NCBI GenBank assembly: GCA_024231955.1
Contig: JAAEPZ010000591.1
Location: forward strand, 224,453-288,452
DNA length: 64,000 nucleotides
Direction of reading: 5' to 3'
DNA from: a bacterium
GTDB taxonomy: Bacteria; Krumholzibacteriota; Krumholzibacteriia; JACNKJ01
Every line of letters starts with the position of its first letter. Position 1 is the first letter of the stretch. The notes under the pieces were generated by a model that made no database searches, was not told the origin of the DNA, and saw only the letters and a list, made by a program, of their open reading frames with translations. Shown one piece after another: positions 1 to 8,732 of this stretch. The position numbers and the translations under genes are program-made.

Positions 1-41
1 CAGGCCTCCGCGCTTTTTTTTGACGGCCGGATCGGCCGCGA

Positions 42-1274
42 TCAGAACTCGGCTTCGACATCCCGCACCAGTCCGTCCATGATCACCTCACGCGAGAAGT
101 GTTCAAGAACGTAGCCCGCACCGGCGGCCCCCATGCCCGCCGCTACAGCCGGACTGCTCCGCAGCGTCTCGATCGCGGCGCGGAAAGAGGCGAGATCCTC
201 GGGTTTCGCCGCGAGACCTCCGCCGCTCTGCGCGAGTATCTCCTCCGCTTCGCCGGGCACCGCCAGCAACACGGGCGGTTTGCAGGCGAGGAAGTCAAAC
301 AGCTTGCTGGGGATGAACGTCTCGAAGATGGGGTCGTTCTTGAGCGGCACCAGCAGCAGATCGGACGCATTGAGGTAGTAGGCGGCCCGCTCCAGAGGCA
401 CCTGGGGGTGGAAGAGCACCGTGTCTAGCTCCTCCTCCTCGACCCGCTCCTCCATCTGCGCCTGCAGGGGGCCGGTGCCGATGAACAGGAAGCGTATACC
501 GTCGTCGCCCCTGTAGGAGGCGGCCAGGGTCAACAGGAAATCCATCCCCTGGGCGATACCGAAGAGCCCGGCAAAGGTGATGAGGAAGCGGTTATCCGGA
601 TTCAGCTCCGCGCGCAGGGCGGGGTCGGTCAGGTTGGGCGAGAAAAGATCGGGAAGGGTGCCGTTGGGGAACCAGCGGACCTTCTCCCGCTTGATCCCCT
701 TGGCCACGATCGCCTCGACGAAACCGCTGGTTACGGCCGTCACCAGCAGCGCGCGGCGGTAGAGGAACTTCTCGAGAATCGCCGCCACCTTGATCATCCA
801 GGGCTTGCTCAACTCACCCAAGGCCACCGCCGCATCGGGCCAGAGATCCCGCACATCCATGACGAACCTGGCGTGGCGGAGCACGGCCAGCCACCAGCCG
901 GCGGCGGCGACGGGCAGCGGCGGGCTGGTGGCCAGCACCACGTCGACCCGACCCAGACGCCTGAAGGCCGCCAGCGGGGCCATGAACATGTAGGAGAGGT
1001 AGAAGGCCAGCCGGGTCTTGAAGTTCTTCACCGGACTGGCGGCCACCCGCACCCTGAGCACACGGAAGCCGTCGAGCTCGTCCCACTCGAACCACTTGCC
1101 CCTGTAGGAGTCGGGGATGATCCCCTGCGGATGATTGGGGAACTCGCAGACCACAGTGACGCGATGTCCCGCGCGGAGGAACGCCTTGGCCAGCTCCCGC
1201 GCCCGGGTCTGCGTCGCGCCGACCTCGGGGTGGAAGTACTGCGACAGGATCACGACACCCAGTTGTCTGTTCAT
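42..1274 (-). CDS. Glycosyltransferase family 4, WbuB-like
   Basis: The 410-residue protein has the two-Rossmann GT-B layout of family 4 glycosyltransferases. The N-terminal half opens with a beta strand and the 'QYFHPEVGATQTRA' loop typical of WbuB-type enzymes, which transfer a sugar from a nucleotide-sugar donor during O-antigen, capsule or exopolysaccharide assembly at the inner membrane. The C-terminal half has 'FPNGTLPDLF', 'FIGTGPLQ' and a donor-site segment 'IPSKLFDFLACKPPVL', where the first acidic position of the usual E(x7)E motif is shifted. The start overlaps the stop of the upstream double glycosyltransferase as ATGA, so the two are translationally coupled. Downstream, the minus strand carries GCGGAGG at the window edge, probably the ribosome-binding site of a further gene. 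The exact sugar and acceptor cannot be told. Confidence 0.9.
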   Translation of the reverse strand: MNRQLGVVILSQYFHPEVGATQTRARELAKAFLRAGHRVTVVCEFPNHPQGIIPDSYRGKWFEWDELDGFRVLRVRVAASPVKNFKTRLAFYLSYMFMAPLAAFRRLGRVDVVLATSPPLPVAAAGWWLAVLRHARFVMDVRDLWPDAAVALGELSKPWMIKVAAILEKFLYRRALLVTAVTSGFVEAIVAKGIKREKVRWFPNGTLPDLFSPNLTDPALRAELNPDNRFLITFAGLFGIAQGMDFLLTLAASYRGDDGIRFLFIGTGPLQAQMEERVEEEELDTVLFHPQVPLERAAYYLNASDLLLVPLKNDPIFETFIPSKLFDFLACKPPVLLAVPGEAEEILAQSGGGLAAKPEDLASFRAAIETLRSSPAVAAGMGAAGAGYVLEHFSREVIMDGLVRDVEAEF

Positions 1275-3712
1275 TGTTTTGCCGCCGCCTTTCTTGCCGC
1301 TGCGTAGATCTCTTCATAGCCCTTTGCCAGATGATGCCAGTCTCTCTCGGACTGTACCCAGGCGCGCGCCGCCGCTCCAATGTGCTGCCGCTCGGAGGGG
1401 GACTCGGCCAGAGCCTGGAGCCGCTCCAGGAGGGGGGCGGGGTTATCGCGCGAAAACAGGAAGCCGTTTACGCCATTTTCAATGATCTCCCGGTGTCCGC
1501 CGATATCGCTGCAGAATACGATCTTGCCGGCGGCCATCCCCTCGAGCGGTTTGAGCGGCGTCACCAGTTCGGTCACCCGCAGGCTGGGGCGGGGCAGGAC
1601 CAGATAATCGATCAGTCCATACCAGTCGGAGACCTCGGCGTGCGGTATCGATCCCGGAGAAGTGACCCGATCGCCGACGCCGAGATCCGCGGCCAGTTGC
1701 AGAACCGCGGAGCGATCCTGACCATCACCGATCATCAGGAGACGCCAGTCGGCGGGGAGAGACGCCAGTTGCTCCACCAACCAGGGCAGGCCCTCCAGGC
1801 GTCCAATCGAACCGATGTAGCCCAGCACCTTGCCCGCTGTCAGCCCCAGTTCAAGTGCTCTCCCGTCATCACGCTCCGGCGGGGTGATCGCCACACTGTC
1901 GACGCCGTTGGGCATCAGGTGGATTCGATCGGAGTCAATGCCCCGTTCGCCGAAATCAAGACGCATGCCGTGGCTGATCGTGACGATCGTGTCCGCCAAT
2001 CTCATGGCCCGCTCCTCGATCCGTCTCTTCAACCGGTAGAGAGGGCTGCCTGAGCTGGTGTTCCCGATCTGGATCTGGGTCTCTTCGGTCAATCCCCGCA
2101 CTTCGTAAACTATGGGCAGCTGCCGGCCGGCTTTCCGGGCGGCGCGTCGCGCCAGGAACAGGTTGAAGGCCGGCGAGTGGGCATGCAGCAGCTCTGGTCT
2201 CTCCTCTCTGATAATCCGTGAGACCTGAGCGACAAGTAGCCGGTCCGCGAGGAACTTGGAGAGGAAGACGTGATAGCGTCGCCAGCCCAGTCTGCCGCGT
2301 CGTGTATCGGCCCCCCTGAAGCGGAGACGATGGTAGAGCAACCCGTCTCGGGTTTCACGTGGGCCATTGCTCCAGCGACTGATCTGGAAGGGGCTGGTGG
2401 CGGCCTGCGGATCCCAGCCAAGTTCACGCTGCGTCGACATGATGTAGTGACTGCGCATTGCATAGCCATTGTTGTCCGGTTCCGAATTGTAGAGCAAGTG
2501 CAGCACTTTGCCCATGGTGCCCGATCTGCCGTTTATGAACTCCGAACAGACTCTGTTGAAGATCTCCACAAGGCCGGTCGCATGATTGTCCCAACCCAGC
2601 CGCCCGGCTCTGAGGATGCCGTTCCGACCCTGAGCGCGCCGCAATTGCGGATCCTGAGCGAGCTGCTCCAGAGCATCCGTCATGGCCTCGGGGGAATCGG
2701 GATCCGTCAGAAAACCTTCCCGCCCATTCTCGATCAGATCGGCGATCCCCTCGCGGCAGGGGGCCAGGACGGGCAATCCGGAGGCCATGGCCTCAAGGTA
2801 GACGATGCCGAATGATTCTCCTCGAGCGGGCAACGCGAATACGTCCGCGCTCCGGAACGCCCGGGCGAGGTCATCCCGATTCAGGGATCGTGTATGCTTG
2901 AAAGGGATGTTCAGATCAGCCGTTCGCGACAGTATCATTGCCTCATCGGGTCCCTGACCGATGAGGTGCAGGTGGCAGGCGCAACCGCGCTCCTGGAGGT
3001 GATGGACAGCCTCCACAAGCAGGGGGATCTGTTTGGAGGGGACAAGATTGGCGACGGCGATAATCCGTAAAGGCCCCTCGACCGGCTCGGGTGGTGTCTC
3101 CGCCAGAAAGGGGGAGGTTGCGAAACCGTTCCAATGGACGTGAGCCGCCTCACACGGCAAACCGCGTTCCCGCATACGGAGCAAGTGGGCGTTACTTGGC
3201 GCCAATACCGCTCCCGCATGCCGAAAAGCGTCATGGACTTCACCGTGAACGGCCAGCGACCACCCTGTGGCGCGCACAACGTCCGAACCGTGCGAGGTGA
3301 CGACGTAAGGGAGGCCAAGTTCGGCGGCGATCAACCTGGCCGCGGCGCCATCGGGGAGCGCGGCGTGGGCGTGGATGATGTCGAAATCGCGATAGGCGTC
3401 GAAGTCGGACAGTTTGAACACGGCGCGCGCCAGCCGTCGGCCGGAACCGGCAAAGCCGATATGCCGCGGAAGATGGAGATAGCGGGGGTGGCGAACGCGG
3501 ATGCCGCCCAGCTCACGTTCGGCGGGCACAGCCGCCAGCGCCCGCCAGGCGGAGTGAGAACCGCTCACGAGGGGGGGGGTGTGGGGCAGAGGGGCAATGA
3601 CCTCAACGGTGTGGCCCAGTTTGATCAGCTCCTGCGCGGGTTCATGGACGAACAGGCCGTAGTGGCCGCGCGTGGGCTGGGGGTACATGTGGCTCAGGAT
3701 CAGGATCTTCAT
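1271..3712 (-). CDS. Tandem fusion of two family 4 glycosyltransferases
   Basis: This 813-residue protein is about twice the family length. Residues 1 to about 390 form one complete GT4 enzyme ('HMYPQPTRGHYGLFVHE' at the N-terminus, 'ARGESFGIVYLEAMASGLPV' at the donor site). A second complete GT4 enzyme follows from about residue 400 ('MGKVLHLLYN', later 'LPMPNGVDS'-like and 'TPLKPLEGMAAGKIV' segments) and resembles glycosyltransferases of exopolysaccharide loci. There is no stop between the halves. Met400 has no convincing Shine-Dalgarno site, so a single polypeptide is the simpler reading. Two transfers could be coupled on one chain. No clear ribosome-binding site precedes the first ATG. 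It is co-transcribed with the downstream glycosyltransferase (4-nt overlap) and divergent from acpS. Substrates are unknown. Confidence 0.87.
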   Translation of the reverse strand: MKILILSHMYPQPTRGHYGLFVHEPAQELIKLGHTVEVIAPLPHTPPLVSGSHSAWRALAAVPAERELGGIRVRHPRYLHLPRHIGFAGSGRRLARAVFKLSDFDAYRDFDIIHAHAALPDGAAARLIAAELGLPYVVTSHGSDVVRATGWSLAVHGEVHDAFRHAGAVLAPSNAHLLRMRERGLPCEAAHVHWNGFATSPFLAETPPEPVEGPLRIIAVANLVPSKQIPLLVEAVHHLQERGCACHLHLIGQGPDEAMILSRTADLNIPFKHTRSLNRDDLARAFRSADVFALPARGESFGIVYLEAMASGLPVLAPCREGIADLIENGREGFLTDPDSPEAMTDALEQLAQDPQLRRAQGRNGILRAGRLGWDNHATGLVEIFNRVCSEFINGRSGTMGKVLHLLYNSEPDNNGYAMRSHYIMSTQRELGWDPQAATSPFQISRWSNGPRETRDGLLYHRLRFRGADTRRGRLGWRRYHVFLSKFLADRLLVAQVSRIIREERPELLHAHSPAFNLFLARRAARKAGRQLPIVYEVRGLTEETQIQIGNTSSGSPLYRLKRRIEERAMRLADTIVTISHGMRLDFGERGIDSDRIHLMPNGVDSVAITPPERDDGRALELGLTAGKVLGYIGSIGRLEGLPWLVEQLASLPADWRLLMIGDGQDRSAVLQLAADLGVGDRVTSPGSIPHAEVSDWYGLIDYLVLPRPSLRVTELVTPLKPLEGMAAGKIVFCSDIGGHREIIENGVNGFLFSRDNPAPLLERLQALAESPSERQHIGAAARAWVQSERDWHHLAKGYEEIYAAARKAAAKQ

Positions 3713-3783
3713 GGCGCGGAGATTAGCAGGTGCCGCCGGATGCGGGAAGTATTTCCTGTCACTGCGTCAGCGGTTGAATCCCC

Positions 3784-3812
3784 TTGCCAGTTCGGGTCGC
3801 AGTGACTAGCAT
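3784..3812 (+). promoter_or_regulatory. Predicted sigma70-like promoter of leaderless acpS
   Basis: TTGCCA at 3784-3789 and TAGCAT at 3807-3812 are separated by 17 nt. The expected transcription start falls on or next to the A of the acpS ATG at 3819, and no Shine-Dalgarno sequence precedes that ATG, so a leaderless transcript is predicted. Confidence 0.45.
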
Positions 3813-3818
3813 GCGGCC

Positions 3819-4205
3819 ATGATTATCGGTATCGGCATCGACCTGGCGGAGCCCGTTCGCATCGAAAAGGCGACGGAGCGACGCGGAGCACGTTTCCTGG
3901 AGCGGGTCTTCACGGAGAGGGAGCGTGCAACCTGCGCGGGGGCCGCCAGGCCCTGGCTGCGCTATGCCGGGCGGTTCGCCGCGAAGGAGGCGCTGCTCAA
4001 GGCCCTGGGGACGGGGCTTCGGCAGGGGATGACCCTGCAGGAGATCGAAACCGTGAATGATGATGTCGGCAAGCCGAGCATCGTCCTTTCGGGCAGGGCG
4101 CTGGAGGTGGCCACGGAGCTCGGGGTGGGGCGGATCCATCTCTCGATCTCGGATCTCGATAACGTCGTGGCCGCAATGGTTGTTCTGGAAACGGAGTCCC
4201 CATGA
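3819..4205 (+). CDS. acpS: Holo-[acyl-carrier-protein] synthase
   Basis: AcpS transfers the 4'-phosphopantetheine arm of CoA to a serine of acyl carrier protein, activating fatty-acid synthesis in the cytoplasm. The 128-residue length is normal. The N-terminal 'GIGIDLAEPVRI' carries the magnesium-binding Asp8, and 'RFAAKEALLKALGTG' carries the second metal ligand Glu57 and the family lysines. The C-terminus 'HLSISDLDNVVAAMVVLE' matches the closing strand of the fold. The ATG is not preceded by a Shine-Dalgarno site, but a promoter ends seven bases upstream, so translation is probably leaderless. The NYN-domain gene follows 31 nt downstream on the same strand. Confidence 0.93.
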   Translation: MIIGIGIDLAEPVRIEKATERRGARFLERVFTERERATCAGAARPWLRYAGRFAAKEALLKALGTGLRQGMTLQEIETVNDDVGKPSIVLSGRALEVATELGVGRIHLSISDLDNVVAAMVVLETESP

Positions 4206-4236
4206 GCTGGTAGATTCCCCCCTCGATTCTCCCTAA

Positions 4237-4755
4237 ATGAAACGGGAATTGTGGATCGACGGCTTCAACGTGATCCATCAGCTGCCCGACCTGGTCGATC
4301 TCCTGGCCTCCGAACCGCAGGAGGCGCGTCGCCGCTTTCTCCGGATGCTGGCCTCACCCGCATCCCGCTCCTCCGAGCGCTGGTTCGTCATCTTCGACGG
4401 TCCCCGCCCCGGTCGCGACTTCGCCCCCGGTCCCATCGAAATCGTTTACGCCCCCAGTGCCGACGCCTGGATCGTCGAGGAGTTGCGCGACCATCCCAAT
4501 GCCCGCCTGATTACGGTGGTCAGCAGCGACGTGAAGGATATCGGCCGTTCGGCGCGCCAGTTGGGGGCCATCGTGATCTCCGCTCAGGATTTCATAGGCC
4601 GACTGCGGCGCCGACGCAAGCCGGGGCCGGGAGCCCCGGAGTCGGCGGGCAGCGAGAAACCGGAATTCAGCAGCGAGGCGGAGGTCAATTACTGGTTGGA
4701 GCGGTTCGGGGAGAGACCCGCCGCCGACAGTGGTGAGGATGAGAGGGATCTCTGA
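4237..4755 (+). CDS. NYN-domain (YacP-like) putative ribonuclease
   Basis: The 172-residue protein begins with 'WIDGFNVIHQLPDL', the first strand of the NYN/PIN-like nuclease fold with its metal-binding Asp. It continues to 'ITVVSSDVKDIGRSARQLG' and 'VISAQDF', the second acidic cluster and the strand that follows. This pattern is typical of YacP/Rae1-like NYN proteins, some of which are ribosome-associated endoribonucleases. The tail after about residue 130 is charged and probably disordered. It has no recognisable ribosome-binding site and lies 31 nt behind acpS, so it may depend on that transcript. The substrate RNA is unknown. The fold assignment is firm; the nuclease role is from the family. 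Confidence 0.75.
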   Translation: MKRELWIDGFNVIHQLPDLVDLLASEPQEARRRFLRMLASPASRSSERWFVIFDGPRPGRDFAPGPIEIVYAPSADAWIVEELRDHPNARLITVVSSDVKDIGRSARQLGAIVISAQDFIGRLRRRRKPGPGAPESAGSEKPEFSSEAEVNYWLERFGERPAADSGEDERDL

Positions 4756-4907
4756 TTGAGATGCGGCATCCGGCATGGATTGCACGTAGGCGCGCGTAGT
4801 TCCCCCAAATGAAAAAGGGTCGTGCAACCCCTGCCGACCCCCCGAGTGGATGATGTTGAATCAACGACATCCACATCTAGCTTTGTTAGACGGCAAGATC
4901 TTCAATC

Positions 4908-4929
4908 TTCCCCGATTATTATTCGGGAA
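4908..4929 (-). terminator. Possible terminator hairpin after the CotH gene
   Basis: TTCCCCGA and TTCGGGAA pair across a short AT loop, with one bulged C, between two convergent genes. There is no uridine tract on the minus strand. A second small hairpin lies near 4854-4873. The remainder of the 226-nt gap shows nothing recognisable. Confidence 0.3.
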
Positions 4930-4981
4930 TTCGAATTGAGCGAACTCCACCCCCATGTTTACATCTTGTCGGACTCCCGAA

Positions 4982-7900
4982 TCACTTCAGAAGGAGCAGC
5001 TTCTGATTACGGGTTCCCGCTGGACTGACGAGGCGGGCGAAATATACGCCGCTGGCGATATTCTGCGGTTGCCAGGTGAACTCGTGCCAGCCGGCGGGGA
5101 GGACCTTATCGACGGGCTGAGCGATACGTCGTCCAGCGATATCGAAGATCTCCAGACGCACCCGACCGTCGGCGGGCAACCCGAAGCGGAGCGTGGTTGC
5201 CGGATTGAACGGATTGGGGAAGGCGCGGTCGAGGACGAGTCCCGCGGGGGCGAAATCGTTCTCCTCCACACCGACGCCACCGGCGCAGCTGTTCTCGGCG
5301 CCCGGCGTGCCGTGATCGGTTGAGGCGTGCCAATTCTCCGCCAGGGAGTTGTCGGCGTCGGCATGGATGAGCTCAAGAGTGGGACCGGTGCCGTCCGGCT
5401 CCGTAGGCCACGGAGGATCGTCGGTGTAGTGTACGCTGTCGTGCAGAACACCCTCCGCGTCGAACAACCGGAGCAGTTCGCCTGAGCCGCTCAATCCGAA
5501 ATCCATCCCGGCCAGCTTATTCTGGACGTCGGGGAAGTTGACCGAGAACGGGGCATCTTCCCGAACAATCACCAGGTAATCCCCGGCCGTGAGGGTCGTC
5601 CCCTCCGGGAAGGTGAATACGTGGGAGTCGTCGTCATCCTTGAACTGCCACAGCGACATGTCGAGATCGATATCACCGGGATTGTGGAATTCGACCCAGT
5701 CGCCGACATTGAAATCATCGGCTGAGTTGTAGTTCACCTCGTTGATGACGGCGATTGCCGTCGGGACGGATTCGAAATGCGCGGTGATGGTCAGGTTCCC
5801 CTCGGCTGGCAATATCACCGATTCCAGCGCAGGCAATTCGCTGCCGCTCCAGCCGGTGAAACCGAATCCCGGATTGGGATGCACGGTCAGCGGCACGGGG
5901 ACGCCCTCGAAGTAGGTGCCGCTGAGATCATCGCCGGTGCGGAGCAATGTGAACTCGATCTCTCCGGCGCCGGGCGGATCGATCGCGACGGAGATCGTGC
6001 GCGTTCCGTCGACACCCAGTTCGTAGATCAACCGGCTGAGCGCATTGGCGGGGCGATCCGTGAGGAAAGTCTCGATCTCGGTGATCCGCTCCTCCCAGGT
6101 GAGATCGTCCCAGGGCCACCGGACGCGGTGTCGGGGGATCTCCGAGGTGATGTCCGCAACCGCCGTCTCCAGTACGCTCAGGGTGTTCTCCGGTCTGAAG
6201 GTGCTGTTGAGCTTGTCGGCATAGCCGTTGAGGAAGGTCTGCCTGAACTCCGGACTCTCCAGCAGGGAGCGGATGAGGAAGGTGGACCAGGCGGGGGGGT
6301 AGCCGTCATCGCGGATGCTGTGGGCGATGTAGTTGGCGCCGGCGTCTGCCACGCGACCGATGGCATTGTCCATGTCGAAGAGCATCCACCGCCAACGTCC
6401 ACCCTCTGCGAGGGGGCGCCACCGCTTGTTGTTGTGGTGGGGCCAATCGGCGTTGCCGAGGAAGACCTCGAAGATGTGATACTCGACCAGGCTCTCGACC
6501 TCGATCATGGTCTGAAGCTCGGCGTAGGCCGCCGGGTCGCTCATGTCGTTCAATTCGAGGAAATCGATCAGGTCGTTCCAGTTGTCGCAACCCCCGTAGA
6601 TGTCGCTGCAGCCGGCCTCAACCATATTGACGCTGTCGGAATCGACTCCGTAGTGAGATTCCAGGAAGTGGTCGTCCATCTTCTCCCGCAGCCCGTGCAG
6701 CCCCCAGTACATGCCGTTCAGGAAGACGACCACCGGCTCGTAGGCCATCCGGTCGAGGTCGGAGTCCACGGCGATCCGGTCGGCCAGACCGTCGCGGATA
6801 TGGGCGGCGCCAAAGTCCTGCCCCGAGTTCCGCAACACCAGGCGTTTGAAGCGGGTGTTCTCCCGCTCCCGGAAGATGGGATAGTCGATCTCATCGTCGC
6901 CGTACTCGTCCCGCATGATGATTCTGAGCGACTTCTGCGGGAAGGGGCGCGAGGAGCCGCCGTGAATCTTGGTGCCCGCATCGACGGAGAACCCCCGCTC
7001 ACCCTCCGTTGTGAAGAACTCCATGTGGATGGGACGTTCCCAATCCTGATAGAAGTTGGCGAACAGGTAGGGCCAGCCGGGTTCGGCGTTGGGACCCATG
7101 GCGTAGATGCCGGTCTCGTCGCTCCATAGATTCTCCGGAGCGGTGGAGAGCGAAACCACCGGCAGGTCGATCTGCTCGCCGATGAAGTAGGTGGAGGTGG
7201 CGATGTCGCTGGGCAGATAGCCGGCAAGCGTGGCCCGGGCGCGCACGACGGTAGTCGTATCGATCGACACCTGAGTGGTGTAGAGAATCGCATTCGGATT
7301 CTCGGGCACGGGGAGACTGCCGTCCAGGGTATAGTGCATCTCGGCCTGACCGCTGGGGTCGTTGAGCGTCAGAGTGATCGGATTGTCGTAGAAACCCGGC
7401 ACCATGAGGAGGAGGGGAGCGGGTGCGAAACCGTATAAAGGATCGGCCGTGTCGTTCGTACCGCCGGGCGTCGGCTCCTCGAAGACCCACCAGGTCGCGT
7501 CGCCGTCGGGGTAGCGACCTGTTGAGATATCCGGCGGTAGGCTTTGCAGGGTGAGCGCGTCCAGAGTCATGCCGGCGCGGTCGGTCAACAGGATGGTCTC
7601 GCTTCCGTCGGCGATTTTGAAATTCGTATGGAGCAGCGTCGTTTCGCTGTTGAGAATATCGGGAACACCCTGCGGATCGTCGGGAATTCCGTTTGTCCCC
7701 AGCGTGAGAAAGGGGATCAGCGTCATGTCCGAACCGGCCCAGACATTGTGGATCTGAATCGCCAGGACATTGCTCCCCGATTGCAGCAGGTGCAGGTAGT
7801 CGGTCAACGGGAAGCATTCGGGCAGTCCGCCCTGATACATCTGGGCCTCATGATTGCCGGTTGCCGTGACGTTCCAGTCCACGGGCGTGCCGGGCGTGCC

Positions 7901-8512
7901 GAAGTCCGCGCTGCGGGCGACCTCGACCCCATTCAGATAGGCGACGAAGGCGTCGTCGTAATCCAGGTGGAGGAGACAGTTGAGAATATCCGACGCCTCC
8001 GACACCGCGAACACCTTGCGGATGTGACAGGAGATGGCGTTGGGCAGTATCGTGGCATCGTCACCGTCGGCGATGCCGAATCCGCTGGGTCCCTCGTCCC
8101 ATCCGGCGGCATCGAAGGCCAGCGTATTCCAGTCCGACGGCGGTGTTGAGGTCCAGACCTTGTAATGCCAGAGATCGCCGTGGTTGATGACCGTCTCCAG
8201 GTGACCGCTCCAGATGCGACGATCCTTGCCTGATGCGAAAACCAGCAGCCGTTGATCGGCACCCAGTTGAGTGTTGGCGAAAGTCCACTTGAACGGGTCC
8301 TCATCGTCATCGGACAGGCCGAAGTTGCCCAGGTTGACCGGTTCGGGCCCACTGTTGAAGATCTCGATCCAGTCGGGATAATCGCCATCCTCGTCGGCGA
8401 TGGTCGCCTCGTTGCAGCTCTGGATCTCATTGAGATACAGTTCCGCGTTTGCTGCGCAGGGGAGCGCAATCAGCAGGAGAATAAGCCGGAAAATCAGACC
8501 TGTGCAGCGCAA
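4982..8512 (-). CDS. Exported CotH-kinase / lamin-tail protein with FlgD-like C-terminal domain
   Basis: Predicted 1176-residue surface protein. The chosen start is TTG at 8512: GGAGG lies 6 nt upstream, a promoter lies at 8566-8593 (downstream of the alternative ATG at 8602), and this start exposes a clean signal peptide ending 'LPCAANA'. Domain order: lamin-tail domain (about 25-105), a jelly-roll-like region, a chitobiase C-terminal type Ig domain (about 365-440), CotH kinase (about 480-790, with 'FLGNADWPHHNN' and 'LFDMDNAIG' as the catalytic and metal-binding acidic motifs), an InlB-type repeat (about 845-912), a second lamin-tail domain (about 925-1035), and a C-terminal FlgD/type-IX-like domain containing 'FPNPFNP'. 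CotH kinases phosphorylate secreted proteins. Here the target is unknown, and the last domain suggests secretion to the surface. Confidence 0.88.
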   Translation of the reverse strand: MRCTGLIFRLILLLIALPCAANAELYLNEIQSCNEATIADEDGDYPDWIEIFNSGPEPVNLGNFGLSDDDEDPFKWTFANTQLGADQRLLVFASGKDRRIWSGHLETVINHGDLWHYKVWTSTPPSDWNTLAFDAAGWDEGPSGFGIADGDDATILPNAISCHIRKVFAVSEASDILNCLLHLDYDDAFVAYLNGVEVARSADFGTPGTPVDWNVTATGNHEAQMYQGGLPECFPLTDYLHLLQSGSNVLAIQIHNVWAGSDMTLIPFLTLGTNGIPDDPQGVPDILNSETTLLHTNFKIADGSETILLTDRAGMTLDALTLQSLPPDISTGRYPDGDATWWVFEEPTPGGTNDTADPLYGFAPAPLLLMVPGFYDNPITLTLNDPSGQAEMHYTLDGSLPVPENPNAILYTTQVSIDTTTVVRARATLAGYLPSDIATSTYFIGEQIDLPVVSLSTAPENLWSDETGIYAMGPNAEPGWPYLFANFYQDWERPIHMEFFTTEGERGFSVDAGTKIHGGSSRPFPQKSLRIIMRDEYGDDEIDYPIFRERENTRFKRLVLRNSGQDFGAAHIRDGLADRIAVDSDLDRMAYEPVVVFLNGMYWGLHGLREKMDDHFLESHYGVDSDSVNMVEAGCSDIYGGCDNWNDLIDFLELNDMSDPAAYAELQTMIEVESLVEYHIFEVFLGNADWPHHNNKRWRPLAEGGRWRWMLFDMDNAIGRVADAGANYIAHSIRDDGYPPAWSTFLIRSLLESPEFRQTFLNGYADKLNSTFRPENTLSVLETAVADITSEIPRHRVRWPWDDLTWEERITEIETFLTDRPANALSRLIYELGVDGTRTISVAIDPPGAGEIEFTLLRTGDDLSGTYFEGVPVPLTVHPNPGFGFTGWSGSELPALESVILPAEGNLTITAHFESVPTAIAVINEVNYNSADDFNVGDWVEFHNPGDIDLDMSLWQFKDDDDSHVFTFPEGTTLTAGDYLVIVREDAPFSVNFPDVQNKLAGMDFGLSGSGELLRLFDAEGVLHDSVHYTDDPPWPTEPDGTGPTLELIHADADNSLAENWHASTDHGTPGAENSCAGGVGVEENDFAPAGLVLDRAFPNPFNPATTLRFGLPADGRVRLEIFDIAGRRIAQPVDKVLPAGWHEFTWQPQNIASGVYFARLVSPAGTRNQKLLLLK

Positions 8513-8565
8513 TAGATACCTCCAGCGAAATGCTGAGTCGATTGGAGAGAGTGCAGCTCCCGCCA

Positions 8566-8593
8566 ATAATAATCTGCTTACGGAAGAGGTCAA
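8566..8593 (-). promoter_or_regulatory. Predicted sigma70-like promoter of the CotH gene
   Basis: On the minus strand, TTGACC (8593-8588) and TATTAT (8571-8566) are 16 nt apart, each 5 of 6 to consensus. Its position excludes the upstream ATG at 8602 and supports the TTG start at 8512. Confidence 0.5.
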
Positions 8594-8689
8594 TGATACC
8601 ATATGTCGACACCGGCAACAAGAATCGCACCGGTACGGCTACCCGCCGCATCCGATGGTAGCCGATGCTGCCCCACAGGGTCTTCGCCA

Positions 8690-8714
8690 GGGGGGCGGAG
8701 CGGTTCCACCCCCC
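8690..8714 (-). terminator. Possible terminator hairpin after the transglutaminase-like gene
   Basis: GGGGGG and CCCCCC, with an inner GGA/TCC pair and one mismatch, form a stable hairpin 19 nt past the stop codon. No U-tract follows, so termination is uncertain. Confidence 0.35.
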
Positions 8715-8732
8715 TTCGCAAATGCTGTCCGC

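Noticed and set aside
11..35. T-run with a GGCCG palindrome as terminator of the first glycosyltransferase gene
   Set aside because: The run of eight Ts precedes the palindrome on the plus strand and gives As after it on the minus strand, so neither strand has the hairpin-then-U order.
5777..7129. 450-codon plus-strand frame opposite the CotH gene
   Set aside because: Shadow of a strongly supported gene; no recognisable domain.
8513..8602. ATG at 8602 as start of the CotH gene
   Set aside because: A good promoter lies between it and the TTG at 8512, which has an ideal Shine-Dalgarno site and gives a clean signal peptide.
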